A stretch of DNA of 64,000 bases from Lysobacterales bacterium (GTDB lineage: Bacteria > Pseudomonadota > Gammaproteobacteria > Xanthomonadales > Marinicellaceae): positions 34,745 to 98,744 of the forward strand of contig JAMOMK010000086.1 of assembly GCA_027067055.1 (NCBI GenBank), written 5' to 3'. The notes below the pieces were generated by a model, which was not told where the DNA came from, made no database searches, and was given only the letters and a program-made list of their open reading frames with translations. Shown here one piece after another: positions 1 to 7,609 of the stretch. The translations under genes were made by a program, and so were the position numbers. Positions within the stretch are counted from its first letter, which is position 1, and each line of letters opens with the position of its first letter.

Positions 1-606
1 ACGAAATTTTTGACATCTGCTTACAAGGTCTCGCAATTACCTGCCGATACTGGTTTAGAAATTGCCATTGCAGGGCGCTCTAATGCTGGCAAGTCAACTA
101 CGCTTAATACTTTGGTTGGCAATAAAAAACTGGCAAAAGTGAGTAAAACCCCAGGGCGAACACAATTATTGAACTGTTTTGAACTGAGTGAAAATCGACG
201 TTTGGTTGATTTACCTGGCTATGGTTATGCAAAAGTACCAAAAAAAGTTAAAGCGCACTGGCAACACGAGATAAATATTTATTTACAACAGCGAAAAAGC
301 CTTATTGGTGTGGTTATTGTTATGGATATACGCCACCCTTTAAAAGAGTTTGACCAGCAGTTTTTGCATTGGGCAGATCAATCGGGTTTATATTCTCATG
401 TGCTATTGAATAAATCAGATAAATTTAAGGCTGGTAAAGCCAAGTCGGTCATGCTTGAGGTTAAGAAAAAAATGCAAAATATTTCACGCACTTCGACCAT
501 TCAGATGTTTTCAGGGCTAAAAAAAGAAGGTGTGGCCGAGCTTTCAAGTACCTTGATGTCGTGGTATAACGATCCAGGTGTATTAACTTTAGATGAAGAA
601 GAATGA
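1..606 (+). CDS. engB: Ribosome biogenesis GTPase EngB/YihA/YsxC, 5'-truncated by window edge
   Basis: This is a TrmE-Era-EngA-EngB-type GTPase that acts in large ribosomal subunit assembly in the cytoplasm. The P-loop GRSNAGKST, the switch II motif DLPGYGY, the specificity motif NKSD and a late FSGLKKEG segment are all visible. The reading frame is open from base 1. The residues before the TTG at position 10 (TKFL) align with the conserved THFV-like stretch that precedes this point in E. coli YihA, so the true start lies outside the window and about a dozen residues are missing. The gene ends with an acidic tail (DEEE), as is common in the family. It appears monocistronic here. The family call is certain; only the 5' end is unresolved. 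Confidence 0.95.
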   Translation, partial: TKFLTSAYKVSQLPADTGLEIAIAGRSNAGKSTTLNTLVGNKKLAKVSKTPGRTQLLNCFELSENRRLVDLPGYGYAKVPKKVKAHWQHEINIYLQQRKSLIGVVIVMDIRHPLKEFDQQFLHWADQSGLYSHVLLNKSDKFKAGKAKSVMLEVKKKMQNISRTSTIQMFSGLKKEGVAELSSTLMSWYNDPGVLTLDEEE

Positions 607-623
607 AAGATAAAACAATCACA

Positions 624-678
624 TCATTCCTGTATAAACCGCAAGCTTTCAAGGAGGTTCTTGCCTACGCAGGAATGA
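624..678. repeat. Interrupted inverted repeat between engB and the next gene
   Basis: TCATTCCTG at 624-632 is the exact reverse complement of CAGGAATGA at 670-678, with 37 bases between. It may act as a weak engB terminator or be a degenerate dispersed palindrome. A cousin with CCTGC/GCAGG arms lies at 42733-42762. Confidence 0.4.
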
Positions 679-691
679 CGAGGTTGAGCCT

Positions 692-1768
692 ATGACAACA
701 CGATGTTTACAAGGAATGCTTACCATTGAGGCATTCTTAGACGCTAAAAGTCAGCCAAAGCTATTGTTAACACAAGATGAACTTAAAGATTTGAACCATC
801 AAATTAGTAAAGAGTTATTGGCAATCCTACCGAGACTAGATGATACTTCCTATGCTGTTGTTGGAGGTTTATACCAAAGCAGTGAATTGTTGCAGCCGGG
901 TTTTCCAATTCACACACAATTAAGGCAATACGCCAATGCGGCACTTAAAGGTGAAAATAACCGCCGCAACCAACTCATTATCGGTGCCAATAGTGAAGGA
1001 GAAATCCCCCAAGGCTTAAGGCAGAATAAAGATGTTCAACTAACCCCGTTATTGTTATTGCCATTTGTTATTTTAACGGATCATGATGAAACAAAAGAAA
1101 TATTTGAAAAGCAGTTAATGCACAAGGGAATGGGTTCGGTTGATTTATTAAAAAAAGTGCAAGAAGTCATCGACGTTAAAGTGCGCCACGTCAACTTCAT
1201 GACCATACTTGATTTGGCAGCCATGATGCATAATCACTTGCAAATGGCGGGTTTTGAGCCATTATGGCAAGTACTAGAACAAGCCATGTTTGATGCCAAC
1301 CCAGAAAAAAGAGTTGTGACACCTCAGTTAAATGAATTTTACTTATCTAAAAAAATAGTCTTTAGTCCCTTTTTCTCTTATGTTTTTTGGAGTGCGCATG
1401 GCCCAGGCAAAGACTTAAAAGAGGCACAAGAAAAGTACTTACATTACACTCAGGTGCAACGGCAATACACCGCAACACTAGCCGAACATGGATTAGATGT
1501 ACGACAATTTGCACCAACCACGCAAACGTACCCAGCAAATGAAGAGCACATTTGTTTTGCCACTTTGGATGAAAACCGAATCAGTGGTGATTATTATCAC
1601 GAGATAGTCAAGCCATTAAATGCAGAACAAAAACAAACGGTGGATAAAAATGAACACCAACACTTAGGCGTATTATTTTATCAAGTGACAGATGAGTCAG
1701 GTGGAATGGAGTTTTATTATCCTTTGACAGCTAAAGGGTTGCAGGAAATTGAAGATATTTTATTATAA
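692..1768 (+). CDS. Uncharacterised cytoplasmic protein, 358 aa
   Basis: I do not recognise this protein. No signal peptide or clear transmembrane helix is seen; a short run LTPLLLLPFVIL (about residues 118-129) is hydrophobic but too short to call membrane. The sequence has mixed helical character with motifs such as VVGGLYQSSELLQPGFP and FWSAHGPG. The ATG at 692 is preceded by a weak purine-rich AGGTTGAG; an alternative ATG at 716 has an AAGGA directly abutting it, which is too close to serve it. Codon use and base composition resemble the flanking housekeeping genes, and the length without stops argues for a real gene. It stands alone between engB and a pseudogene, so context gives no functional hint. 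Confidence 0.7.
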   Translation: MTTRCLQGMLTIEAFLDAKSQPKLLLTQDELKDLNHQISKELLAILPRLDDTSYAVVGGLYQSSELLQPGFPIHTQLRQYANAALKGENNRRNQLIIGANSEGEIPQGLRQNKDVQLTPLLLLPFVILTDHDETKEIFEKQLMHKGMGSVDLLKKVQEVIDVKVRHVNFMTILDLAAMMHNHLQMAGFEPLWQVLEQAMFDANPEKRVVTPQLNEFYLSKKIVFSPFFSYVFWSAHGPGKDLKEAQEKYLHYTQVQRQYTATLAEHGLDVRQFAPTTQTYPANEEHICFATLDENRISGDYYHEIVKPLNAEQKQTVDKNEHQHLGVLFYQVTDESGGMEFYYPLTAKGLQEIEDILL

Positions 1769-1791
1769 CCCAAATCCCGGTACAGGTATAA

Positions 1792-2378
1792 CATGGTGAA
1801 TATTTCCTCTACAATAATTGGGACTTTAATGTCGCTGGGTACATAATTGAACAAGCCACAGGGCATTCGGTTTATGAAGAGGTTGAACAACAATTAGCGA
1901 TTCCTTTAGGTATGCAAGACTGGAATATCAAAAACCAAAGCCGCAAAGTCAACGAAAGCAAGTCCCGTTATTCAGCTTGCCACATGTATTTTTCCACCCG
2001 TGATATGGCAAAAATTGGACAACTGATGCTTAACAAAGGCAAGTGGAACGATAAGCAATTAATCTCAGAAAAGTGGATTGATAGAATAACCACAACCGTC
2101 ACACCTGTTGAGGTGGTTAATAGTAAAAACAAAGACAGTAAGTACAATTTTCCTATGGCTATATGTGGTGGCTGATTGAAAACCTATTTGGCCTTCCTGA
2201 TATGGAAGGTGCTTATTCGGCAACTGGCTGAGGTGGACAATTTATCACGGTTATTCCAAAGCGAAGATTGGTGGTCGCCCATAAAACCAAGTTAGGCACA
2301 TTGACATTATGGGGGTTAAAATCAGGTGGAGTTGATGATTGGCAGTATTGGGAGACTGTGAAAAGATTATTAAATTGA
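1792..2378 (+). pseudogene. Decayed class C beta-lactamase/serine hydrolase (CubicO family), 3' part
   Basis: The conceptual translation runs HGEYFLYNNWDFNVAGYIIE from 1792, then continues through IPLGMQDW and an MxLTxxMAKIGQLML-like region. This is the middle and C-terminal part of a serine beta-lactamase-like hydrolase. The frame breaks around 2150: from 2154 the second frame gives YGYMWWLIENLFG and later GGQFITVIPKRRLVV, the expected C-terminal strand, ending at TGA 2376-2378. A further in-frame TGA at 2229-2231 lies where the family has a residue between SATG and GGQ. The 5' half, including the SxxK serine, is absent because the preceding ORF occupies that space. It therefore has a 5' deletion, a frameshift and a nonsense codon and is non-functional. 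Confidence 0.85.
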
Positions 2379-2625
2379 ATTTCACTAAGATACTCGATTA
2401 GAACTTCTCCTGTTAAGAGAGGATTTCGGGGCATGATTATTCTCAAAACTTATTCCCTTCAAATCCCCTTTGCGATCCTTTGCGAGTCCTGCTTTCCTTA
2501 AACAACAAAGCTGTGGCGTAGCCAAAAAATAACCAAAATTTCCCAAGAAACCACTAACATCTTGCAAAATTACCGTTTTAAGCTATATTAGTCAATGCTA
2601 ATTTATTAACGTTTAAAGGGTAACT
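2379..2625. other. Intergenic, no supported gene; soxB upstream region
   Basis: This 247-base stretch has no convincing coding potential. A 60-codon minus-strand open frame at 2385-2567 has no matching family that I recognise and may be a relic of a dispersed repeat. The last bases carry AAAGG about 8 nt before the soxB ATG, a plausible ribosome binding site. Confidence 0.5.
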
Positions 2626-4557
2626 ATGTCAGATTTGGATAGAAGAAATTTATTAAAATTGATGGGATTTGGAACAATGGCAGCTACTGTGCCAGGGTTG
2701 ATTTCGTGTACAACTAAAGATTCAAAAAATGCATCTAAAGTTGCATCAACCATTGCAAGTAAGGATTTTTATGATTTACCGATGGCCGGTGATGCGCGTA
2801 TATTGCATATTACTGATGTTCATGGTCAGTTAAACCCTGTTTATTTTCGTGAGCCAAATGTCAATTTAGGTGTGGGTGATGCTTATGGCCGCCCTCCACA
2901 TGTAGTGGGTGAAAACTTCTTGAAATATATGGATATAAGACCAAACACTGCTGATTCTTACGCTTATACTTATTTAGACTTTGCAAAGGCTGCGCCAAAA
3001 TACGGCAAGACTGGTGGCTATGCACATATCAAAACCTTACTCGAAAAATTACGTAAACAAGCTGGCGGCAAAGACAAAACTATCACCATTGATGGTGGCG
3101 ATTTATGGCAAGGTTCTGGCACCTCGTTATGGACACGTGGTGTCGATATGGTTGAGGCCTCCAATATCATGGGACTTGATGTTATGGTTGGTCACTGGGA
3201 ATTTACTTACCGTGAGAATGAAGTGCTAAGCAATGTCGCTTTATTTAAAGGGGACTTCATCGGGCAAAATGTTCGTGTAAAAGAAGACTCATTATTTGAC
3301 GAGAATTATGAAAAATTGGTCGAGCAATACGATGGTCGCGGTCTTTATGACGAAGACGAAGGATATGCCTTCCAACCATATGTGATTAAAGTGATTAACG
3401 GTAAGCGTATTTGTATCGTTGGACAAGCATTCCCAAGAACGGGTAATGCTAATCCTCAAGAGTTTTTCCCTGATTGGTCTTTTGGCCTACGTGAAGATGA
3501 CATGATTGAGCTGGTTGAACGCATCCGCGAAGAAGAAAAACCTGATGCGGTTGTACTGCTATCTCATAACGGCATGGATGTAGATATTAAAATGGCAGAA
3601 CGAATTCCTGGCTTAAATGCGGTCTTTGGCGGTCACACTCATGATGGCATGCCAAAACCAATCAAAGTGAAAAACGTTGCTGGCAATACCTGCTTAGTAA
3701 CCAATGCTGGTTCAAATGGTAAATACGTTGGTGTAATGGATTTTGACTTCACCGATGGTAATGTAGATATGACTTATACCATGTTCCCAATTATTACCAA
3801 TATGTTACCTGCTGATAAAGAAATGCAAGCTTATATCGATCAAATGCGTCAGACAACATACGATGAAAATATAGTTGAATCACGCAATAAGGATCGTTAT
3901 TATAATCCAGTAAGAGTAGGCAAAACATTTGAAGAAATCTTAGGCGAAAAACTCGCCATAGCCGATAGACTACTTTATCGCCGTGGTAATTTCATGGGTA
4001 CTTGGGATCAAATATTATGTAATGCATTACGCGAAGAATACGGTGCTGATGTTGCCATGTCTGCTGGTGTTCGTTGGGGTGTGACAACACTCAAAGGCGA
4101 CTGGATCACTATGGAAGATGTGATGAGCCAATGTGCTATGACTTATGGTGAAACCTATATGTCAGAGTTTACCGGTGAAGAATTATTACGCACTATCGAA
4201 AGTGTTGCAGATAATCTCTTTGATGAAGATCCTTACCTGCAATCAGGTGGCGACATGGTGAGATTAGGTGGTATGGATTACACCATTGAACCATCAAAAC
4301 CATTGGGACAGCGCATTACCGAAGCACGTTTGGATAATGGTGAAGTCATTCAAAAAGACAAGAAGTATAAAATTGCTGGTTGGGCAAGTGTGAACCAATC
4401 ACCAAAAGGTCGCTTGATGTGGGATGTTGTTCGTGATTACATTATCGCCAATAAAGGCAAAGATAATGTGCTGAAATTACCTAAAATCAATCACCCTAAG
4501 TTAATTGGAGTCAGTGCTAATCCTGGATTGGCTGATTATCCAGGTAAAGTGAGTTAG
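2626..4557 (+). CDS. soxB: SoxB, dimanganese thiosulfohydrolase of the Sox system
   Basis: SoxB hydrolyses the sulfane-sulfonate intermediate bound to SoxY, releasing sulfate in the periplasm during thiosulfate oxidation. The N-terminus has a twin-arginine motif (RRNLLK, Arg6-Arg7), a hydrophobic segment and a Cys at 28 that might be lipidated. The calcineurin-like metallophosphoesterase domain shows TDVHGQ, IDGGDLWQGSGTS, the SoxB-specific GHWEFTY (in place of the nucleotidase GNHE), LSHNGMD and FGGHTHDG. A 5'-nucleotidase C-terminal domain follows. The RGVDMVEASNIMG and LFKGDFIGQNVRV stretches are typical of SoxB rather than of plain 5'-nucleotidase. At 643 aa it is slightly longer than usual. 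No soxXYZA or soxCD lies nearby. A bidirectional terminator follows the gene. Confidence 0.93.
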   Translation: MSDLDRRNLLKLMGFGTMAATVPGLISCTTKDSKNASKVASTIASKDFYDLPMAGDARILHITDVHGQLNPVYFREPNVNLGVGDAYGRPPHVVGENFLKYMDIRPNTADSYAYTYLDFAKAAPKYGKTGGYAHIKTLLEKLRKQAGGKDKTITIDGGDLWQGSGTSLWTRGVDMVEASNIMGLDVMVGHWEFTYRENEVLSNVALFKGDFIGQNVRVKEDSLFDENYEKLVEQYDGRGLYDEDEGYAFQPYVIKVINGKRICIVGQAFPRTGNANPQEFFPDWSFGLREDDMIELVERIREEEKPDAVVLLSHNGMDVDIKMAERIPGLNAVFGGHTHDGMPKPIKVKNVAGNTCLVTNAGSNGKYVGVMDFDFTDGNVDMTYTMFPIITNMLPADKEMQAYIDQMRQTTYDENIVESRNKDRYYNPVRVGKTFEEILGEKLAIADRLLYRRGNFMGTWDQILCNALREEYGADVAMSAGVRWGVTTLKGDWITMEDVMSQCAMTYGETYMSEFTGEELLRTIESVADNLFDEDPYLQSGGDMVRLGGMDYTIEPSKPLGQRITEARLDNGEVIQKDKKYKIAGWASVNQSPKGRLMWDVVRDYIIANKGKDNVLKLPKINHPKLIGVSANPGLADYPGKVS

Positions 4558-4579
4558 GAAGCATCAATAAAATTAAAAA

Positions 4580-4610
4580 AACCTGAAGCGTTTAATAAAC
4601 TCTTCAGGTT
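4580..4610. terminator. Bidirectional rho-independent terminator, soxB/pdxJ
   Basis: AACCTGAAG (4580-4588) pairs with CTTCAGGTT (4602-4610). It is flanked by an A-run on the left and TTTTTTT on the right, so it can stop transcription from both converging genes. Confidence 0.85.
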
Positions 4611-4633
4611 TTTTTATGTCTTGTGTTTATGAC

Positions 4634-5368
4634 TTATGCTGAGTTGTTGCAAATATCCAAATATTTTTTTACAACCGTTGGCATGCCTTGTTCAATGCAT
4701 TCAATAGTCAAAACATGGCCAATAGAGACTTCCAAAATTGCAGGGATGGTTAAAAATGTAGCTAAGTTTTGTGAATCCAAATCATGCCCAGCATTAACAC
4801 CCAAACCAAGCTCTTGCGCTTTGCTGGCTGCCTGTTGGTATTTTTGCAAAACCATTTGTTGTTCTTTGCTGCCATAAAATGAAGCAAACTCTTCGGTATA
4901 CAATTCGATTCTATCCACACCTGTTTGTGCTACCAGTTCAACTTGATGCACTTCAGGATCTAAAAAAACTGCACTGCGCACACCATAATCAGCAATCTCA
5001 ATTGCCAATTCGCTGATGCGTTTTTGGTGTTTCGTCATATCCCAACCATGATCAGAAGTCACTTGATTAACACCATCTGGAACAAGCGTGCATTGATCAG
5101 GCTTTGTTTGTAGAATAATCTTCATGAAAGCATCTGACGGATAACCTTCGATGTTGTATTCCACATCAGGAAAATCTTGCAAGAATTCAGCTAATTCATA
5201 AGCATCTTTAACGGTGATATGACGCTCGTCCTGTCGTGGGTGCACCGTAATGCCATGCACTCCCAAATCAATAAACTTTTTGGCAAAGTTAATGACATTG
5301 GGAAAGTCTCTGCCACGAGAATTACGCAGCAGGGCTATTTTATTTACATTAATACTTAATTGAGTCAT
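4634..5368 (-). CDS. pdxJ: Pyridoxine 5'-phosphate synthase PdxJ
   Basis: PdxJ condenses 1-deoxy-xylulose 5-phosphate with 3-amino-1-hydroxyacetone 1-phosphate, the last ring-closing step of DXP-dependent vitamin B6 synthesis. The (beta/alpha)8 enzyme is full length (244 aa). Visible motifs are VNKIALLRNSRG at the N-terminus, GITVHPRQDERHI (active-site loop), NIEGYPS, LVPDGVNQVTSDHGWD and RIELYTE near the end, plus GVNAGHDL. The VHPRxDERHI and NIEG forms are those seen in Xanthomonadales and Bacteroidetes enzymes rather than the E. coli HLREDRRHI form, which is useful for placing the lineage. It is separated by only 4 bases from the upstream permease, so the two are probably cotranscribed. 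Confidence 0.95.
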   Translation of the reverse strand: MTQLSINVNKIALLRNSRGRDFPNVINFAKKFIDLGVHGITVHPRQDERHITVKDAYELAEFLQDFPDVEYNIEGYPSDAFMKIILQTKPDQCTLVPDGVNQVTSDHGWDMTKHQKRISELAIEIADYGVRSAVFLDPEVHQVELVAQTGVDRIELYTEEFASFYGSKEQQMVLQKYQQAASKAQELGLGVNAGHDLDSQNLATFLTIPAILEVSIGHVLTIECIEQGMPTVVKKYLDICNNSA

Positions 5369-5372
5369 ACTG

Positions 5373-6677
5373 TCATTTTACCTCTTTTCGAGAAAAATTT
5401 GAAACAAAATACAAAATGACGCCCAATACTATCACGCCCAAACTCATCAGCGCTTCTTGAGGTTTCTCTATAATGATGTAAATCAGCGTCCAACCCATTA
5501 AACAAAGATACAAAATGGGCGTTAGTGGATAGAGCCATGTCTTATAAGGTCTTGGTAAGTCTGGTTGTGTTTTACGCAAGACAATAACACCCAAAACAGT
5601 GGCGAAATTACTGACGCCTAAAGTGAAGCCAGCGAACACTAAAATAAATTCAAACGATGAAGTAAGCACAAATAAGATACTCAAAGCCGACTGAAAAATT
5701 ATCGCATAAATTGGAATATTGTTGGCATTTGTTTTTGCAAGAACTTTAAACAACGGGTAATCCTCGCCAATAACTTGAAAAGCACGCGGTCCAGCCATTG
5801 TCATGGCGCTCACTGTTGAAATAAAAATGATGGCTAAGCTTAATGCCAAAATATAAGCACCTTTTTCTCCGAAAACATATTCTGCCGCAATATATGCAAA
5901 TTTTTCATTGCCTGCCATTTCCTTTATGGGTGCAACATAAAGGAAAATAAAATTTAAAATAACATAGAGAACAGCCACAGTCAGAGTGCCAATCAATAAA
6001 ACTTTAGGCAAACTCTTTTGTGGGTTTTCGATTTCACTGGAAATATAAGTCGCAGAATTCCAACCCATAAAAGCGTAATTCACATAAATAAGTGAAACAG
6101 CAAAACTACTGGAAAATACAATGCCAATGTCACTAGTCTGCGGCAAAAAAGAAATATCTTGTGGTACTTCAACCATAAAAAAAGCAAAGACGCTAAAGCC
6201 AATAATAAGAACTAGTTTAAACAAAGTCATTATTTGGTGAAAACCACCACTGTTTTTGTGGTTGGTTATGTGTATAACCGTCAATACCACAATTAATCCA
6301 ACAGCTAATATTTGGCTATTGAGAGCAGGAAAGACTTGGGTCATGTAAGTAGCAAACAGAATCGAAACCAGAGCAACAGGTGCGGCAAAGCCAATTGCCA
6401 CCGATACCCAACCTGCCACAAAACCAAGCATGGGATGGAATATTTCGCTCAAAAAATTATACTCTCCGCCGGATCGTGGTAAAGCTGCTCCGAGTTCTGC
6501 ATAACTCAAAGCGCCAAATAAAGCCGTCATGCCACCAACAGCCCACAGCATTAAAATAACAAAAGGCGATTGAATATCAAGTAACTGAAAACCAAGGGAT
6601 GCAAAAACACCCGTGCCAATCATATTGGCAATGATAACTGATGTGGCAGAACGTGAGGTGTATTTTTTTTGTATCAT
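5373..6677 (-). CDS. APC-family amino acid permease
   Basis: This inner-membrane transporter of the amino acid-polyamine-organocation superfamily has 434 residues and about 12 predicted membrane helices. The N-terminal SATSVIIANMIGTGVFASLGF is the characteristic unwound TM1 substrate and cation binding segment (GTGVF). LSYAELGAALPRSGGEYNFL is the second hallmark loop, and the helix 6 region contains NYAFMGWNSATYISSEIENP. The substrate cannot be told from sequence; y+LAT-like or general amino acid exchangers are nearest by eye. It lies immediately upstream of pdxJ on the same strand with a 4-base gap, so an operon is likely, though a functional link to B6 synthesis is only a guess. Confidence 0.88.
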   Translation of the reverse strand: MIQKKYTSRSATSVIIANMIGTGVFASLGFQLLDIQSPFVILMLWAVGGMTALFGALSYAELGAALPRSGGEYNFLSEIFHPMLGFVAGWVSVAIGFAAPVALVSILFATYMTQVFPALNSQILAVGLIVVLTVIHITNHKNSGGFHQIMTLFKLVLIIGFSVFAFFMVEVPQDISFLPQTSDIGIVFSSSFAVSLIYVNYAFMGWNSATYISSEIENPQKSLPKVLLIGTLTVAVLYVILNFIFLYVAPIKEMAGNEKFAYIAAEYVFGEKGAYILALSLAIIFISTVSAMTMAGPRAFQVIGEDYPLFKVLAKTNANNIPIYAIIFQSALSILFVLTSSFEFILVFAGFTLGVSNFATVLGVIVLRKTQPDLPRPYKTWLYPLTPILYLCLMGWTLIYIIIEKPQEALMSLGVIVLGVILYFVSNFSRKEVK

Positions 6678-6786
6678 TGTTACATGCTATTTTAAAAATT
6701 TTATTAAAAAGTGTCATTTAACAAGCAATACAAACTTAATCAAACGACAATATATTTAGATGGAGCGTCAAATTACATTCCCTGTA

Positions 6787-6816
6787 TTGACTTCTATAAA
6801 ACCCATTAACTATAAT
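6787..6816 (+). promoter_or_regulatory. Sigma70-type promoter for the small secreted protein at 6852
   Basis: TTGACT (6787-6792) and a perfect TATAAT (6811-6816) are spaced by 18 bases. They lie 36 bases upstream of an ATG that has AAGGTG as ribosome binding site. Confidence 0.65.
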
Positions 6817-6851
6817 AATAATACACAATTAATCGATTTAAGGTGAAATAA

Positions 6852-7220
6852 ATGAAAAATTACACACTATTAATGATACTTTTTATTAGTATTAACATGA
6901 ACACCCCTTTCGCGCGCGTACCTCCTGGTCATGAAGAAAATAATGACACTTTAATGAAGGTCTGCTTGGTGCATGACAAATTATACCAAGTTGTACCAAG
7001 TTCGGGGAACTGCCTTACTAGCAATGCCTTTTATGATTTAATTGAATATAATTATGATCATAATCTATACGATTTTAATTCACAGGACAGCTTTTACTTA
7101 CGTTTTTTTGATATTGCGCCTGACCCAAGAGTTCACCCTGAATATTATCATGGGAATTACGAAGTAAAAGCTATTGTTGCTCATGACCCAGATTGTTTTG
7201 AAGATGAATCTGCTTTTTGA
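6852..7220 (+). CDS. Small secreted protein of unknown function, 122 aa
   Basis: I do not recognise this protein. The first 21 or so residues (MKNYTLLMILFISINMNTPFA) form a Sec signal peptide with a probable cleavage after PFA. The mature part is about 100 residues, acidic, rich in Tyr, Asp and His, and contains three cysteines (in KVCLVHD, SGNCLTS and DPDCFED). A good promoter, a good Shine-Dalgarno AAGGTG and a strong hairpin behind it make a self-contained monocistronic unit. It lies directly upstream of the hybrid sensor, but a 13-bp stem terminator separates them. The N-terminal Cys and aromatic pattern does not match the three small secreted proteins at 11.7-13.1 kb. Confidence 0.75.
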   Translation: MKNYTLLMILFISINMNTPFARVPPGHEENNDTLMKVCLVHDKLYQVVPSSGNCLTSNAFYDLIEYNYDHNLYDFNSQDSFYLRFFDIAPDPRVHPEYYHGNYEVKAIVAHDPDCFEDESAF

Positions 7221-7232
7221 TTGAGCTTAATT

Positions 7233-7265
7233 AACAATCTATGGATTAAAAGTCCATAGATTGTT
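7233..7265 (+). terminator. Strong hairpin downstream of the 122-aa protein
   Basis: AACAATCTATGGA (7233-7245) and TCCATAGATTGTT (7253-7265) form a perfect 13-bp stem around a 7-base loop. The 3' T-tract is short (GTTTAAAG), so it could also be an mRNA 3'-end stabiliser. Confidence 0.7.
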
Positions 7266-7609
7266 TAAAGAACTAACAATTTCGTGTCACCACTTGTAAC
7301 AATGGTATTTTGCTTGATAATTTGGTATAAGTGACATTTTTTATATTGAGTAGCTGGTTTCCTTTTTTAAGGAAATTATCGCGCTTCTTTTAAAAGGCCA
7401 AATGTGTACCAATACAAACCTTGTACTAAAAGTACATTGTTTTAATTAATATATTGATTTAATCTGTTACAATTTCAGTTGTATCGCGTTATGAAATATA
7501 ATTTTCTAGCCTTGCAAAATAACCTATGACTATAAATCATCATCACTTTTTGAAAAAAAAATCTAATTACCTTATCACTCTTATAATCGAGTATGCTTAT
7601 CACTTAAAA
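7266..7609. other. AT-rich leader region of the hybrid sensor gene
   Basis: No gene is seen. It contains a small stem TTTCCTT/AAGGAAA (7358-7364 and 7369-7375) and GTAC half-repeats near 7420. No convincing -35/-10 pair or ribosome binding site is visible before either candidate start (7526 or 7610). Confidence 0.4.

Noticed and set aside
2385..2567. 60-codon minus-strand ORF between the pseudogene and soxB
   Set aside because: No ribosome binding site, no recognisable domain, and biased composition; it reads like a repeat relic rather than a gene.
2626..4557. Annotation as a plain 5'-nucleotidase
   Set aside because: GHWEFTY and the RGVDMVEASNIMG and LFKGDFIGQNV stretches are SoxB-specific.
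7526..7609. ATG at 7526 as start of the hybrid sensor
   Set aside because: It adds 28 residues before a clear signal peptide; kept only as an alternative because neither start has a ribosome binding site.
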